Position numbers and translations under genes: made by a program
Notes under the pieces: generated by a model
Database searches by the model: none
Seen by the model: the letters and a program-made list of their open reading frames with translations, nothing else
Told to the model about the DNA's origin: nothing
Source of the DNA: Ancylobacter sp. WKF20
GTDB taxonomy: Bacteria; Pseudomonadota; Alphaproteobacteria; Rhizobiales; Xanthobacteraceae
Reading direction: 5' to 3'
DNA length: 64,000 nucleotides
Assembly: GCF_029760895.1 (NCBI RefSeq)
Contig: NZ_CP121679.1
Coordinates: 3,330,001-3,394,000 of the forward strand
Shown: positions 26,084 through 36,648 of the stretch, piece by piece
Layout of the letters: each line of letters begins with the position of its first letter
How positions within the stretch are numbered: the stretch's first letter is position 1

Positions 26084-27118
26084 TCACGGCATGCGGATCT
26101 GCAGCTTCACGTCGGTCGGCAGGCCCTTGGCGGCGCGGTCGAAGGCCTCGATGCTGGCGGCGAAGTCGAAGGTCTCGGAGATCAGCGGCTTGAGATCGAC
26201 CTTGCCGGAGGCGATGAGGTTCACCGCGCGGTCGAAATTGTTGGCGTAGCGGAACACGGTCTCGAGCCGCGCTTCCTTGATGATGGCGGCGGCAACATCG
26301 AACTTCACCGTCTCCACCGGCATGCCGATCAGCACCAGCGTGCCGCCCGGCCGCACCACGTCGAACAGCCCCTCATAGGCGCGCGGCGAGCCGCTGGCCT
26401 CGAACACCACATCGGCGCCCCAGCCCTCGGTTTCCTCGGCGATCACATCCTTCAGCGCCCGCTCGGTGATGTTGACCGGGTGAATGCCCGGATACTGGCC
26501 GGCGATGGCGAGCTTGGGGGCGGAGAGGTCGGAGATGTAGACGCGCGAGCAGCCGCCAGCGAGGGCGGCGAGCGCGGTCATGATGCCGATCGGGCCGCAG
26601 CCGATCACCACCGCCACATCGCCGGGGGTGATGCGCGCGCGCGTCGCCGCCTGCAGGCCGACCGCGAAGGGCTCGACCATGGCCCCTTCCGCGAAGGAGA
26701 CGTTCTCCGGCAGCTTGTAGGTGAAGGCGGCCGGGTGGACGACCTCAGGGGTGAGCACGCCATGGATCGGCGGCGTCGCCCAGAAGCGCACGTCCGGGTC
26801 GACATTGTAGATGCCGAGCTTGGTGGCGCGCGAGTTCATGTTCGGCACGCCCGGTTCCATGCAGACCCGGTCGCCGACCTTGAGGTTCTTCACATGGGCG
26901 CCGACCGCCGTGATGGTGCCGGCGGCCTCATGGCCGAGCACCATGGGCTCGCGCACCACGAAGGAGCCGATGGCGCCATGCGTGTAGTAGTGCACGTCGC
27001 TGCCGCAGACGCCGACGGTGTGGATGGCGATCTTCACGTCATCGGGGCCGACCTCGAGGGGGAGGTCGATGTCCCTCAGCGCGAGTTCGCCCTTCTTTTC
27101 CAGAACGAGTGCTTTCAC
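26084..27118 (-). CDS. Zinc-dependent polyol dehydrogenase, xylitol dehydrogenase-like
   Basis: A 344-residue medium-chain dehydrogenase. The catalytic zinc site includes [11 protein letters not shown] and GHEAAG; the Rossmann motif is IGCGPIGI. The usual four-Cys structural-zinc loop is absent, as in sorbitol dehydrogenases. Best fit is D-xylulose reductase (xylitol + NAD+ to D-xylulose); sorbitol or L-iditol activity is possible. It lies between the ABC ATPase and rbtD in the polyol operon. No xylulokinase is in the window, so D-xylulose must be phosphorylated elsewhere or by the FGGY kinase. Confidence 0.82.
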   Translation of the reverse strand: MKALVLEKKGELALRDIDLPLEVGPDDVKIAIHTVGVCGSDVHYYTHGAIGSFVVREPMVLGHEAAGTITAVGAHVKNLKVGDRVCMEPGVPNMNSRATKLGIYNVDPDVRFWATPPIHGVLTPEVVHPAAFTYKLPENVSFAEGAMVEPFAVGLQAATRARITPGDVAVVIGCGPIGIMTALAALAGGCSRVYISDLSAPKLAIAGQYPGIHPVNITERALKDVIAEETEGWGADVVFEASGSPRAYEGLFDVVRPGGTLVLIGMPVETVKFDVAAAIIKEARLETVFRYANNFDRAVNLIASGKVDLKPLISETFDFAASIEAFDRAAKGLPTDVKLQIRMP

Positions 27119-27148
27119 GGGAATGGTCCTGTCCGGTGACGGGTCGGC

Positions 27149-28231
<1,083 letters not shown>

Positions 28232-28280
28232 CGGCTCAAAACTCCAGATCGGGGCGGGCGCGGGCGCGCGCCGCCCGTCG

Positions 28281-29252
28281 TCAGCTCTCCAGCAGCGCGG
28301 CGGCGCAGCGCTCGTCGGTCACCAGTCGTTTCACATAGCCGGCGCGCAGGATCGCCCGCACGATCGGCACCTTGTAGAGGCCGCCCGAGGCAAGGATCGA
28401 GTAGCGCGCCGAGGCCACTTCATGCGGCGCCAGCGACAGCACGCGCTCATTGAGCGGGTGGTCGACCGGGCGGCCATCGGCATCGAGGAACACGCCGAGC
28501 AGATCGCCCACGGCGCCGGCGGCGCGCAGGCCCTCGAGATTTTCCGAGACGGTCTGCGTCTGCACCAGCAGCGAGCGGGTCGTCATGTCGCCGCAGGACA
28601 GCAGCGCCACATCCACCGCGCGGGCGCGGCGCATGGTTTCGCTGATGCCGTGATGGGAGAGCAGCATGGTGCGGCTCTCGGGCGTGGGGAAATAGAGCGG
28701 AGCGGCGAGGTAGTAGCACTCGGCCGAGATGGTGCGGGCATAGCCGGTCGCCACCTCGAAGGTGCTCGATCCCGAGCCGCGGGTGAGCCCGCCCATGACG
28801 GAGGTGACGTAGCATTGCGAGAGCGGGCGAGCGGTGACGCGCTTCAGCCCGGCGGCCAGCGTCTTGCCCCAGCCGACGCCGAGGCCCATGCCGTTCTCCA
28901 GCAGCCGGTCGAGCTCGGCGCCGGCGGCCTCGCCGATGACGCGCTGCTGCTCGCCCTCATCCGGCAGCGCCGGCACGACGCTCGCCGCCTCCAGCCCATA
29001 GCGCGCCATCAGCTTGCGCTCGGCGTCGATGCAGTCGGCCATGGGCAGGCGGATGTCGATCTGCACCGAGCCGTCGGAGCGGACCTGGCCGAGGATCTTG
29101 TTGGTGCGCAGGCGCGTGAGGCCAAGCTGGTCGGCGATCTCCTGCTGGGTCAGGCCGCCGACGAAATACAGCCAGGCGACGCGGGCGCGGATCTGCGCCG
29201 CCTCGATCTCCTGAGCTTCCACCAGCTTGCGTTCGCGCCCGACCATGTTCAT
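28281..29252 (-). CDS. SorC/DeoR-type sugar-binding transcriptional regulator
   Basis: A 323-residue regulator. N-terminal HTH ([20 protein letters not shown]) and a C-terminal SorC sugar-phosphate-binding domain ([33 protein letters not shown]). ATG 29252 has GGGGGA about 7 bases upstream. It is inside the polyol operon, between the epimerase and ATPase genes, so it probably controls its own operon in response to a phosphorylated polyol or ketose. Family members can act as activator or repressor. Confidence 0.86.
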   Translation of the reverse strand: MNMVGRERKLVEAQEIEAAQIRARVAWLYFVGGLTQQEIADQLGLTRLRTNKILGQVRSDGSVQIDIRLPMADCIDAERKLMARYGLEAASVVPALPDEGEQQRVIGEAAGAELDRLLENGMGLGVGWGKTLAAGLKRVTARPLSQCYVTSVMGGLTRGSGSSTFEVATGYARTISAECYYLAAPLYFPTPESRTMLLSHHGISETMRRARAVDVALLSCGDMTTRSLLVQTQTVSENLEGLRAAGAVGDLLGVFLDADGRPVDHPLNERVLSLAPHEVASARYSILASGGLYKVPIVRAILRAGYVKRLVTDERCAAALLES

Positions 29253-29262
29253 GCCATCCCCC

Positions 29263-30189
29263 CTAGGCGAAGGCCTGCCGCAGCCGGGCGGAGGTGATCT
29301 CCAGCGCCGACAGGATCGACAGGTCGTCCTTCTCGAAGGGATAGAATACTTCGAGGAACACCGGCGCGGGGGCGATGCCGGTGCGACGCAGCAGCGCCGC
29401 CGCATCCACAGGATCGACGCGGCCGGGCTCGGTGAAGTCCCAGTGGCGGTCGAGCTGGAAGTCGGTCTGCTGGATATGGACGGCGGTGATGAAGGGCTTC
29501 AGCTCGCGGAACCACGGCTCCATCGCGCCATGGTCGGGCCCGTAGAGCGGCTCATGCGTGCCATGGCCCCAATCGACGCAGTAGCGCCACGGGACAGCGC
29601 TCCCGGCGACGTCGGCCATCATCTGCTTGGCCTGCGCGATGGTCCACGGCCATTCCCGGCGCATCGGGGTCGGCTCGACATAGAGCTCGCTCAGCCCCTC
29701 AGCTGCCGCGCGCTCACCGAGGCGATGCATGCGGGCGATGAGGTCGGCATAGTCGGCCGCGTCCAGCGCGTCCGGCTCCACGCCGTCAACGCGCGAGGCG
29801 ATGGCGCCGAGCGGGCCGCCGACGCGGGTGATGCCGGCCATGGCCGCCACGCGATAGGCGCGGGCGAACCATTGTTCCGCATAGTCGCGCACGTCCCGGT
29901 CGGGGTGGAGCAGCTGGTTATAGGTGTAGTGGGCGAGGCCGATGAAGGCGCTGTGAATGGTCACGCCCGCCTGCGCCGTGCGCGTGCGCAGCTCGGCGGC
30001 GTGACGCTCGAGGATGGCGTCCGGCCACATCGGGTCGATCAGGTCGAAGGAGAGCTGGACGAGGTTCAGCCCCAGCCGCTCGCTGACGATCTGCGTCCAT
30101 AGTTCCGGCGTCACCCAGCGCTTCACGCAGAAGGACAGGTTGATGCCGAACGGGATGGGGGTCTGGGCCACGCTCAGGTTGTCGCTCAC
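29263..30189 (-). CDS. Sugar-phosphate isomerase/epimerase, TIM barrel (EryC-like possible)
   Basis: A 308-residue xylose-isomerase-like (AP_endonuc_2) TIM barrel. It starts at GTG 30189, overlapping the permease stop as GTGA. Metal-site candidates are Glu in LYVEPTPM, Asp/His in YCVDWGHGTHEP, His in AVHIQQTD and Glu in VFLEVFYPF. The pattern resembles tetrulose/ketose-phosphate epimerases such as EryC of erythritol loci, but that is recall rather than a search. In this operon it may epimerise a ketose or its phosphate from a C4 or C5 polyol. Confidence 0.75.
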   Translation of the reverse strand: MSDNLSVAQTPIPFGINLSFCVKRWVTPELWTQIVSERLGLNLVQLSFDLIDPMWPDAILERHAAELRTRTAQAGVTIHSAFIGLAHYTYNQLLHPDRDVRDYAEQWFARAYRVAAMAGITRVGGPLGAIASRVDGVEPDALDAADYADLIARMHRLGERAAAEGLSELYVEPTPMRREWPWTIAQAKQMMADVAGSAVPWRYCVDWGHGTHEPLYGPDHGAMEPWFRELKPFITAVHIQQTDFQLDRHWDFTEPGRVDPVDAAALLRRTGIAPAPVFLEVFYPFEKDDLSILSALEITSARLRQAFA

Positions 30190-30998
30190 TTGGTCGCTCC
30201 CATGGTGAGGCCGCGCACCATGTGGCGGGAGACGATGAGCGCGAAGATGGTGACGGGCAGCACGATCACCGTGCCGGTCGCCATGATCTTGCCCCAGGGC
30301 AGCTCATAGCCGGACATGAAGGAGGTCGCGACCACGGGCGCGGTCTGCGCGGCGCGGCGGGTCAGCACCAGCGCGTAGAGCAGCTCGTTCCACGAGAAGA
30401 TGAAGGAGAAGATGGCGGACACCGCGATGCCGGGCGCGCCGAGCGGCAGATAGATCTTGCGGAAGATGGTGAACTGGTCGGCGCCGTCGAGCCGCGCGGC
30501 CTGTTCCAGATCCGGCGGGATCGACTTGAACTGGTCGGTGACGATCCACACCACGATCGGGATGTTGAAGGTGAGATAGACCAGCACCAGCACCAGATGG
30601 GTGTCGAGCAGGTTCATGTACATGGCGAGCAGATAGACCGGCAGCGCCAGCACGATCGGGCTCGTCATGCGGTTGGAGATGAACCAAAACCACAAATCCG
30701 ACTTGCCGCGGAAATCATAGCGCGCCAGCGCGAAGGCGGCCGGCGTGCCCAGCACCACCGAGAGCAGCGTGGCGAAGGCCGCGACGATCAGCGAATTGAT
30801 GATCGCGCCGGAGACCTTGGTGTCGGAAAAGATCTGCGCGTAATTGTCGAGCGTCGGGGTGAAGAACCACACCGGCGGCGAGGCGAGGATGTCCGCCTGG
30901 CTCTTGAAGCTCGCCGCCACCATCCAGAAGAACGGGAACAGCGAGAAGATGACGACGGCGGCGAGGCCGAGCGCGTGGAGGATTTTGCCGGTACGCAT
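30186..30998 (-). CDS. Carbohydrate ABC transporter permease (MalG type)
   Basis: A 270-residue permease with six helices and the EAA loop LEQAARLDGADQFTIFRKIYLP. Its ATG shares one base with the upstream permease stop, and its stop overlaps the epimerase GTG start. It forms the polyol importer with the other permease, the ATPase and the binding protein. Confidence 0.88.
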   Translation of the reverse strand: MRTGKILHALGLAAVVIFSLFPFFWMVAASFKSQADILASPPVWFFTPTLDNYAQIFSDTKVSGAIINSLIVAAFATLLSVVLGTPAAFALARYDFRGKSDLWFWFISNRMTSPIVLALPVYLLAMYMNLLDTHLVLVLVYLTFNIPIVVWIVTDQFKSIPPDLEQAARLDGADQFTIFRKIYLPLGAPGIAVSAIFSFIFSWNELLYALVLTRRAAQTAPVVATSFMSGYELPWGKIMATGTVIVLPVTIFALIVSRHMVRGLTMGATK

Positions 30999-31900
30999 CA
31001 GTTGACCTCCCGGTACAGCACGCGGATGTAGAGCCGGCTAATGATGATGGTGAGGATGAGCAGCAGGATCGCCTGCGCCGATGCCGTGCCGAGATCGAAG
31101 ATGCGGAAGCCGACGCGCTGGATGTAGATCGAGATGAGGTCGGTGGCCGAACCCGGCCCGCCGCGCGTCATCACGAACACCATGTCGAACAGCTTCAGCA
31201 CGTCGGCCGAGCGCAGGATCATCACGGCGGTGAGGCCGGGCAGAAGATAGGGCAGCTGCACATGGCGCAGCAGCGCGAGCTTTGAGGAGGTCTCCAGCCG
31301 CGCCGCCTCCTCGATCTCGCCGGGGACCATGGACAGGCCGGCGAGGAAGATCAGCGCGCAGAACGGCGTCCACTGCCAGACATCCATGATAACGATGGCG
31401 GCGAAGGCGCCGTTCGGGGTCGACAGCCAGTCCACCGGGCCGAAGCCCAGCACGGACAGGAACTGGTTGGCCACGCCGAAATCGCGGTTGAAGATCAGCC
31501 GGCCGATGAGGCCGACCACCGCATAGGTGGTGGCGAGCGGCACGACGAGGGTGACGCGGGCAAGCGACTTCAACAGCCCCATGCCCGGCTTGTGCAGCAG
31601 CAGCGCGACGATGAGGCCGAGCACGACCTGGATCGGCAGCGCGGTCAGGTAGAATTGCGCGGTGAGGCCGAGCGAGGACCAGAAAGTACTGTCGGTCAGC
31701 ACCGCCACGTAGTTCTCGAAGCCGACGAAGGGAAAACCGTCGCGCGGGCGGGCGATGTTGTAACGCCGGAACGAGGTGACCAGCGCGAACAGCGTCGGGT
31801 AGATGCCGATGGCGAAGAGGGTCAGGACGGCCGGGGCGAGGAACCACAGCGGCGTCCAGCGGCCGTAACCGCGATTGGGCTTGGTCTGGGTTGCGCTCAT
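30998..31900 (-). CDS. Sugar ABC transporter permease (MalF type)
   Basis: A 300-residue permease with six helices and the EAA-type loop EIEEAARLETSSKLALLRHV. It follows the SIS-domain gene by about 108 bases and is coupled to the second permease. The N-terminus begins MSATQTKPNRGYGRWTPLWF, with no cleavable signal. Confidence 0.88.
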   Translation of the reverse strand: MSATQTKPNRGYGRWTPLWFLAPAVLTLFAIGIYPTLFALVTSFRRYNIARPRDGFPFVGFENYVAVLTDSTFWSSLGLTAQFYLTALPIQVVLGLIVALLLHKPGMGLLKSLARVTLVVPLATTYAVVGLIGRLIFNRDFGVANQFLSVLGFGPVDWLSTPNGAFAAIVIMDVWQWTPFCALIFLAGLSMVPGEIEEAARLETSSKLALLRHVQLPYLLPGLTAVMILRSADVLKLFDMVFVMTRGGPGSATDLISIYIQRVGFRIFDLGTASAQAILLLILTIIISRLYIRVLYREVN

Positions 31901-32008
31901 CTCTTCAATTCCCGCATGTCTTCACTTCCCGAAGGCGCCGGCGGCGCGGGCCGCTGGCGTGTCGCGGTGGCCGTTGCGGAGGAGGCGGGGGAGCCTCATC
32001 CCGCGGCC

Positions 32009-32563
32009 TCATTCCAGATTGGTGTGGTTCGCCCGCATCGCGGCCGGCGTGATGGCGAGCCGGTCGCGCAGCTTCAGGATCAGGATCTCGAACAGCACAT
32101 AGAGCGCGCCTTCATAGAGCGAGCCCATGGGCAGCACCGAGGTGGCGGCCGCGCCCTGGTCGCGCGCCATGGTCTGGGCGGGCACCACGAGCACCGTGTC
32201 GGCGCGCGCGGCGGCGGCCCCGGTGGGCTCGGCGGTGACCAGCAGGGTGCGCGCGCCAGCGTGGCGGGCGACGCCCATCAGCGCGGCAACGGTGGAGAAA
32301 TCGCCCGGCCCGGCGGAGACGACGAGCAGGTCGCCCTCCCCCACCGGCGGGGTGGTCATGTCGCCGACCACCGCGGCTTTCAGGCCGAGATGGAACAGGC
32401 GCATGGCGAGGCCCTTGATCTGCAGGCCCTCGCGTCCGACGCCATAGAGCGCGATGCGGTTGGCGCCGGCCAGCGCCGCGACCGCGGCGTCGATGTCGGC
32501 GCCGCTCACCTGGTCGAGGCAGGCGCGGATCTCGTCCAGCGCACGGGCATGAAGCGTGGTCAT
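32009..32563 (-). CDS. SIS-domain sugar-phosphate isomerase-like protein
   Basis: A 184-residue SIS protein resembling 6-phospho-3-hexuloisomerase. RIALYGVGREGLQIKGLAMR and VVSAGPGDFSTV supply the phosphosugar-binding loops. It is encoded between the binding protein and the permeases of the polyol operon. SIS proteins of this size isomerise ketose/aldose phosphates; here a pentulose or tetrulose phosphate is plausible, but no residue fixes the substrate. Confidence 0.8.
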   Translation of the reverse strand: MTTLHARALDEIRACLDQVSGADIDAAVAALAGANRIALYGVGREGLQIKGLAMRLFHLGLKAAVVGDMTTPPVGEGDLLVVSAGPGDFSTVAALMGVARHAGARTLLVTAEPTGAAAARADTVLVVPAQTMARDQGAAATSVLPMGSLYEGALYVLFEILILKLRDRLAITPAAMRANHTNLE

Positions 32564-32588
32564 GGAACAATCCCGGGACAGTATCAGG

Positions 32589-32631
32589 AAAAAGGGGGCG
32601 GGCGCCGGGTCGCGGGCTCCGGCACCCGCCC
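32589..32631 (-). terminator. Intrinsic terminator/attenuator after the polyol binding-protein gene
   Basis: On the minus strand a 13-bp stem (32619-32631 with 32596-32608, one G-U pair) with a 10-base loop is followed within two bases by a run of five U (A-run at 32589-32593). It lies between the binding-protein stop (32684) and the SIS gene start (32563). It should let only part of the transcripts read on, giving more binding protein than membrane subunits. Confidence 0.7.
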
Positions 32632-32683
32632 GCAGGAGCCGGCACGCAGGGGGCGGAACCCCGCGCGTGCCGCGCTCAAGCCG

Positions 32684-34033
32684 TCACTGGAGGAGCTTCT
32701 TCTTCCCGTCGTAGTAGCCTTCCTTCTGCAGGATGGCTTCCATGCGGGTGCCGATCTCCTTGGAGCCGGCCTCCACCGAGACTTCGCCCAGCTCCATCTT
32801 GGAGCCCCATTCGGCGACGATCTCGGAGATCGCCGGCCAGGCCGGGAAGCGCGGGCGATATTCCGGCACGCCGGCCTGCCAGGAGGCGACCATCGGCGCG
32901 ACGAACTTGTACTTCGCCTTGATCGCCGGATCCTCATAGACCGCCATGCGGCCCGACACGCCGCCGGCCTCGACATAGGCCTTGGCGATGGCTTCCGAAG
33001 TCGCCCACTGGATGAACAGCCAGGTCGCCTTCTGCTGCTCGGGGGTCGCCTGCGCGGCGACGGCGAGCGAGAAGCCACCCAGAGCGGGCAGGCGGCCGGC
33101 CGGGCCGGCGGGCTCCGGCGCCACGGCGAGGCAGTCGCCGAGCTTGGAGGTCGCGGGGTCGGCGAGGGTCGAGTAGAAGGCCGACCATTCGGTGATCATC
33201 GCCACCTGGCCCTGGGCCAGCGCGTTCACCGCTTCCGCGTGATCGAAGCTGACGACGCCGGGCGGCTGGTACTTGAGCAGTTCCTGGCGGAACTTCAGGC
33301 CGTCCTGGCTGCCCTGGCTGAGAAGGTTCGACTTGAACTCCTTGTTCAGCAGCGAGCCGCCGAAGGGCCAGAGGAAGCGCATGAAGGCGTCAGCTGACTG
33401 CGTCTCGCCGCGGCGCGACTGCAGGGCATAGGCGTACTGGTTCTTCGAGGGGTCCGTGAGCTTGGGCCCATAGACGTCCTTCAGCTCGGCCCAGGTCGCC
33501 GGCGGCTTGTCGAAGCCCGCTTCCTTGAGCTTGCAGGAATTGTAGAACAGCAGGCCGGAATAATTGTCGAAGGGCAGGCCGTAGACCGTGCCGCCCCAGC
33601 TGCCGAAGGCGTCGAGCAGCAGCGGGAAGAAGCCCTTGAGGTTCAGGTTCGGGTCGGTGATCGCCTTGTCCTTGGCGAGGTCGTCGACCGGCACCAGCCA
33701 GCCATTCTCGGCGAACTCGCCGATCCAGACGAGATCGACCAGCGCCATGGTGAGGTCACCGCGCGAGGTGAAGTTCAGCACTTCCTTCTCGCGGGCGTTC
33801 TCATAGGGAACGATCTCGTAATTGACCTTGATGCCGGTCTTCTTCTCGAATTCCGGCAGCAGCTTGATGATGGCGCGGTAACCGGGACGGTCGAGGAAGA
33901 TGCCGTTGACCTCGGTTCCCTTGAGAGGCTTGGCGGCCTCTTCGAGCCAGTCGGCCATGGCCGCGACCGGCATCGCCGCCGTGGCGGCGGCGAGCGCCAC
34001 CACGCTGGCGCAGATTCTCAATGCACGCTTCAT
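32684..34033 (-). CDS. Sugar ABC transporter substrate-binding protein
   Basis: A 449-residue family-1 solute-binding protein. A Sec signal peptide spans residues 1-27 ([12 protein letters not shown], then [11 protein letters not shown]). The mature part has [20 protein letters not shown] near residue 65 and the C-terminal [15 protein letters not shown] helix. First gene of the ten-gene polyol operon; the divergent upstream region carries the promoter. Ligand probably a C4-C6 polyol, judged from the dehydrogenases downstream. Confidence 0.87.
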   Translation of the reverse strand: MKRALRICASVVALAAATAAMPVAAMADWLEEAAKPLKGTEVNGIFLDRPGYRAIIKLLPEFEKKTGIKVNYEIVPYENAREKEVLNFTSRGDLTMALVDLVWIGEFAENGWLVPVDDLAKDKAITDPNLNLKGFFPLLLDAFGSWGGTVYGLPFDNYSGLLFYNSCKLKEAGFDKPPATWAELKDVYGPKLTDPSKNQYAYALQSRRGETQSADAFMRFLWPFGGSLLNKEFKSNLLSQGSQDGLKFRQELLKYQPPGVVSFDHAEAVNALAQGQVAMITEWSAFYSTLADPATSKLGDCLAVAPEPAGPAGRLPALGGFSLAVAAQATPEQQKATWLFIQWATSEAIAKAYVEAGGVSGRMAVYEDPAIKAKYKFVAPMVASWQAGVPEYRPRFPAWPAISEIVAEWGSKMELGEVSVEAGSKEIGTRMEAILQKEGYYDGKKKLLQ

Positions 34034-34347
34034 GTCTTTCCTCCTGAGATGGCGTGGCGCCGCCGGGCAGCGGGCCGCAGGGACGGCTGGGCCGTCTCGT
34101 CTTGTTGGCTCGGGAGGCTTCCCGCCCGTTTCCTCATGATCGCCGAACTCCCGGAACCGCCCGCGCGAGGCCGGGGAAAGCTGTTCAGCAAGGCTCGCGG
34201 GGCGAGCCGATCAGGAACCTGGATGGGACGCTTCCGTCGCGTCGTGCGAAATTCGATACATTTGTAATCTGGATTATGCAATAGCATGGCGTCAACATAG
34301 CCCGCGAATTGCAGGGCCAGACAAGACGCCAGGAAGGGGAGAGACGC
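34034..34347. promoter_or_regulatory. Divergent promoter region of polyol operon and IMPase gene
   Basis: 314 bases with no gene. Most is GC-rich, but 34245-34290 is A+T-rich and contains the inverted repeat TAATC-TG-GATTA (34265-34276), flanked by TTG and CAA. This is the best candidate operator for the SorC regulator encoded in the operon. The distance to the binding-protein start (about 230 bases) implies a long leader. No clear -35/-10 was found. Confidence 0.5.
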
Positions 34348-35172
34348 ATGGTGGCTGCCGGGGACAGGACGCAAGGCGAAGCGCAACAGGGGCAGCCGGT
34401 GGACGCCCTCGCCGCCCGCGTCGCGCTGGCGCAGAAGCTGGCCCGAACCGCCGGCAGCAAGGCGCGGCGTTTCTTCCTGAGGCCCGAGGCGCTGCACCCC
34501 GAGCTGAAATCCTCGTCACAGGATCTGGTCAGCGAGGCCGACCGCACGGTCGAGACCTGGCTGCGCGCCGCCATCGGCCGGCACTTCCCGCAGGACGGCA
34601 TCGTCGGCGAGGAGGAGGCGGCCACACGCGGCACGTCCGGCTATGTCTGGGTGGTCGATCCGATCGACGGCACCATGCCCTTCCTCGTCGGCCAGCCGAA
34701 CTGGTGCGTCTCGATCGGCCTCGCCCATGAAGGGCGCCCGGTCGGCGGCGCCATCTACGCGCCGATGCTGCGGGAGCTGTACTGGGCGATGGAGGGCGCC
34801 GGCGCCTATCTCAACGGGCGGCGCCTCGTCATGAACCCGGACTGGACGCTCGCCTCCACCACCATCGGCTTCGGCGCCACGCAGAAGGCGACGCCGGAAG
34901 AGGTCGGGGAATTCGTCGAGGGGCTGTATCGCGAGGGCGGGGTGCTGTTCCGAATCGGTTCGGGCGCGCTGATGCTGGCCTATGTCGCGGCCAACCGCAT
35001 CGCCGGCTATTACGACCCGATGCTCTATTGCTGGGATTGCTGGGCGGGCGCGGCACTGATCCGCGAGGCGGGGGGCGAAGCGAGCTTCGCCGGCGATCTC
35101 GCCAATCCCGGTCCGATCTGGGCCGGCAATGCCCGCGTGCACGCCGATCTGAAGCGGCTCAGCGGCGCCTGA
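34348..35172 (+). CDS. Inositol monophosphatase family protein
   Basis: A 274-residue Mg2+-dependent sugar-phosphate phosphatase. Metal-site motifs are GEEEA near residue 90, DPIDGT near 110 and WDCWAGAALIREAGG near 230, all intact. ATG 34348 follows AGGAAGGGGAG. It is divergent from the polyol operon, so a role in dephosphorylating a polyol or sugar phosphate, perhaps to relieve phosphate stress or inducer build-up, is plausible. Inositol-1-phosphate or histidinol-phosphate phosphatase activity is an alternative. Confidence 0.85.
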   Translation: MVAAGDRTQGEAQQGQPVDALAARVALAQKLARTAGSKARRFFLRPEALHPELKSSSQDLVSEADRTVETWLRAAIGRHFPQDGIVGEEEAATRGTSGYVWVVDPIDGTMPFLVGQPNWCVSIGLAHEGRPVGGAIYAPMLRELYWAMEGAGAYLNGRRLVMNPDWTLASTTIGFGATQKATPEEVGEFVEGLYREGGVLFRIGSGALMLAYVAANRIAGYYDPMLYCWDCWAGAALIREAGGEASFAGDLANPGPIWAGNARVHADLKRLSGA

Positions 35173-35196
35173 GGCGCGCGGATTATCGCAGGGCGT

Positions 35197-35505
35197 TCAG
35201 CGGCGGCGCCATTCGGCGGCGGCCGGCAGGTCGCCGATGATATCGACATGAGCGGCCGCCTCGCCGCTGGACAGGCGCTTCTCGGAAAAGCGCAGGCGCA
35301 GCAGGCGCCCGCCGGCGGTGCGCAGGCGCAGATCGGCGCGGCCGAACACCTGCCGCAGCGCGGCGGAGGCAAGACGGATCTCGCCGCAGCTCGTCACCTG
35401 GCCGGAATTGGAGAGATAGCCGTCGAAATCATAGGTCGTCGGCACCGCCGCTCCCGAACCGCACAGGAGCAGGCCGTCGCCGCGCATTCCACCGAGATAG
35501 TCCAT
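35197..35505 (-). CDS. Conserved hypothetical protein (102 aa)
   Basis: Small soluble protein beginning MDYLGGMRGDGLLLCGSG with a later RLRFSEKRLSSGEAAAHVDI. The ATG at 35505 has AGGAGG about 9 bases upstream, which strongly supports translation. It resembles small hypothetical proteins common in Rhizobiales, but I assign no function. It begins 27 bases from the RIME-like repeat and may be cotranscribed with the 85-residue gene upstream. Confidence 0.7.
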   Translation of the reverse strand: MDYLGGMRGDGLLLCGSGAAVPTTYDFDGYLSNSGQVTSCGEIRLASAALRQVFGRADLRLRTAGGRLLRLRFSEKRLSSGEAAAHVDIIGDLPAAAEWRRR

Positions 35506-35532
35506 GCGGATGTCCTCCTGGGGACGCGCCAC

Positions 35533-35637
35533 GAGCTATTGCGGTGAAATCCGGTTCACCGCAATAGCTCTAAATTATTGTTCGGACGCATTTTCTTCAC
35601 GCGAACCGGAATCCACTTCGCTCGAAAATGCTCTAGC
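35533..35637 (-). repeat. RIME-like dispersed palindromic repeat, copy 1
   Basis: About 105 bases made of two inverted-repeat modules. One reads GAGCTATTGCGGTGAA...TTCACCGCAATAGCTC (35533-35570). The other runs from GCATTTTC to GAAAATGC with CGAAGTGGATTCCGGTTCGCG between. The two are joined by a shared AATAATTT. A second copy in the opposite orientation is at 52095-52202. Size and two-palindrome layout fit the RIME class described in Rhizobium. The CTAG at its end provides the stop of the 85-residue gene. Confidence 0.8.
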
Positions 35638-35890
35638 GAATCTGGTCGGCGTCGAGCGCCTTGGCCAGTTCATCGGCGTTGACGGTGAAAACCTGGACAC
35701 TGCCAGAGCCGGCGACTGCCGGCGTGTGCAGCATCGTCGCCGCCCGGCGAAAGGCGAGGAAGGTGATGTCGGGGATCTCTTCCTCGTCGATGACGACGCG
35801 GTAGGTTCCCGCCGGCTGGGGACGGTCAAAGGCGCTCAGCGTGAAGGGATGCCGGAAGGTGACCGTGGTTTCCCGTGTCCGGCTGAGCAT
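35633..35890 (-). CDS. Conserved hypothetical protein (85 aa)
   Basis: Small protein (MLSRTRETTVTFRHPFTLSA, then RPQPAGTYRVVIDEEEIPD) with beta-rich character and no signal peptide. The TAG stop lies in the terminal CTAG of the RIME-like repeat, so the C-terminal residues may have been fixed by the repeat insertion. It lies ten bases downstream of the 41-residue gene. Function unknown; similar short proteins are common in Rhizobiales. Confidence 0.65.
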   Translation of the reverse strand: MLSRTRETTVTFRHPFTLSAFDRPQPAGTYRVVIDEEEIPDITFLAFRRAATMLHTPAVAGSGSVQVFTVNADELAKALDADQIR

Positions 35891-35899
35891 GAACGTGCC

Positions 35900-36025
35900 T
35901 CAGACCTTCTTCTTGGCGCCGAGGGTGACGGGGGCGCCCTTCAGCAGGGTCGGGGCCGCGACGGGCGGCTTCACCTTCTTCGGCTTCTTGGCTTCACGGG
36001 TGCCGCGTAGCTGTCCTTTAGCCAT
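35900..36025 (-). CDS. Small lysine/proline-rich protein (41 aa)
   Basis: A 41-codon frame beginning MAKGQLRGTREAKKPKKVK and ending in LGAKKKV. It is strongly basic (about a quarter Lys/Arg) with an Ala/Pro core. Small Rhizobiales proteins beginning MAKGQ with KKPKK are familiar to me. It lies directly upstream of the 85-residue gene and downstream of the cold-shock gene on the same strand. A nucleic-acid-binding role is conceivable but not shown. Confidence 0.6.
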   Translation of the reverse strand: MAKGQLRGTREAKKPKKVKPPVAAPTLLKGAPVTLGAKKKV

Positions 36026-36195
36026 GGGATGGCCTCCACCTGATGATTGTCGCTGCCGCACAAGGCGCCGTCACACAAATCCCCGCGACCTCGGAGAGGC
36101 GCGGGGCTGAAGGCGCGAAGCGCCCTGCGGAGGCCCTGGGGGCCTCGTATCCTGACGGATCGGCGACCGCCGAAGCGGTCCGCCGGGGTCCGTTC

Positions 36196-36408
36196 TCAGC
36201 TCAGCGATTCAAGCTTGTCGGCCGTCATCTTGCCGCTGCGCTGATCCGGCACGAGCGTGAAGCCGACCTTCTGGCCCTCGCGCAAATCGCTGAGACCGGC
36301 ACGCTCCAAAGCGCTGATGTGAACGAATGCATCACTGCCGCCGTCATCCGGCGCGATGAATCCGAAGCCCTTCTGGGCGTTAAACCATTTCACGGTTCCC
36401 GTGGCCAT
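36196..36408 (-). CDS. Cold-shock domain protein
   Basis: A 70-residue single-stranded RNA/DNA chaperone. It contains RNP1 (KGFGFI) and RNP2 (DAFVHISAL) in the order expected for CspA-type proteins, starting [15 protein letters not shown] 36408 gives the family length; the longer frame to 36489 is upstream leader. Its control is probably post-transcriptional through the leader, as in other csp genes. Confidence 0.93.
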   Translation of the reverse strand: MATGTVKWFNAQKGFGFIAPDDGGSDAFVHISALERAGLSDLREGQKVGFTLVPDQRSGKMTADKLESLS

Positions 36409-36648
36409 GGGAAGCTCTTTCATCTTGTATTCTGGCTTGCCCGCAGACATTGCGGGCCGTCGAAATCGCATTTTCAGGAAAATGAACATAGTGGCGCGAA
36501 ACTATTTTCCGCGCGAAGTGACGTTCAGTTCGCCGTTTATCGACATGATTAATATGTGCCTGACGGGGTATTATTTCAAGGGAAATGATTTTCTAAATTC
36601 CCCATCGGCGTTTTACTATGACAAAAACCCCGTCTTTCGGACACACAG
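36409..36648 (-). promoter_or_regulatory. Leader/promoter region of the cold-shock gene
   Basis: 240 bases with no gene, A+T-rich from about 36490 to 36648. The leader contains the inverted repeat CATTTTC-AG-GAAAATG (36468-36483 or close). A possible promoter on the minus strand is TTGAAA (36574-36579) and TATTAA (36549-36554), with a 19-base spacer, longer than ideal. The start-proximal hairpin could serve as a temperature-sensitive element; this is speculative. Confidence 0.4.
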
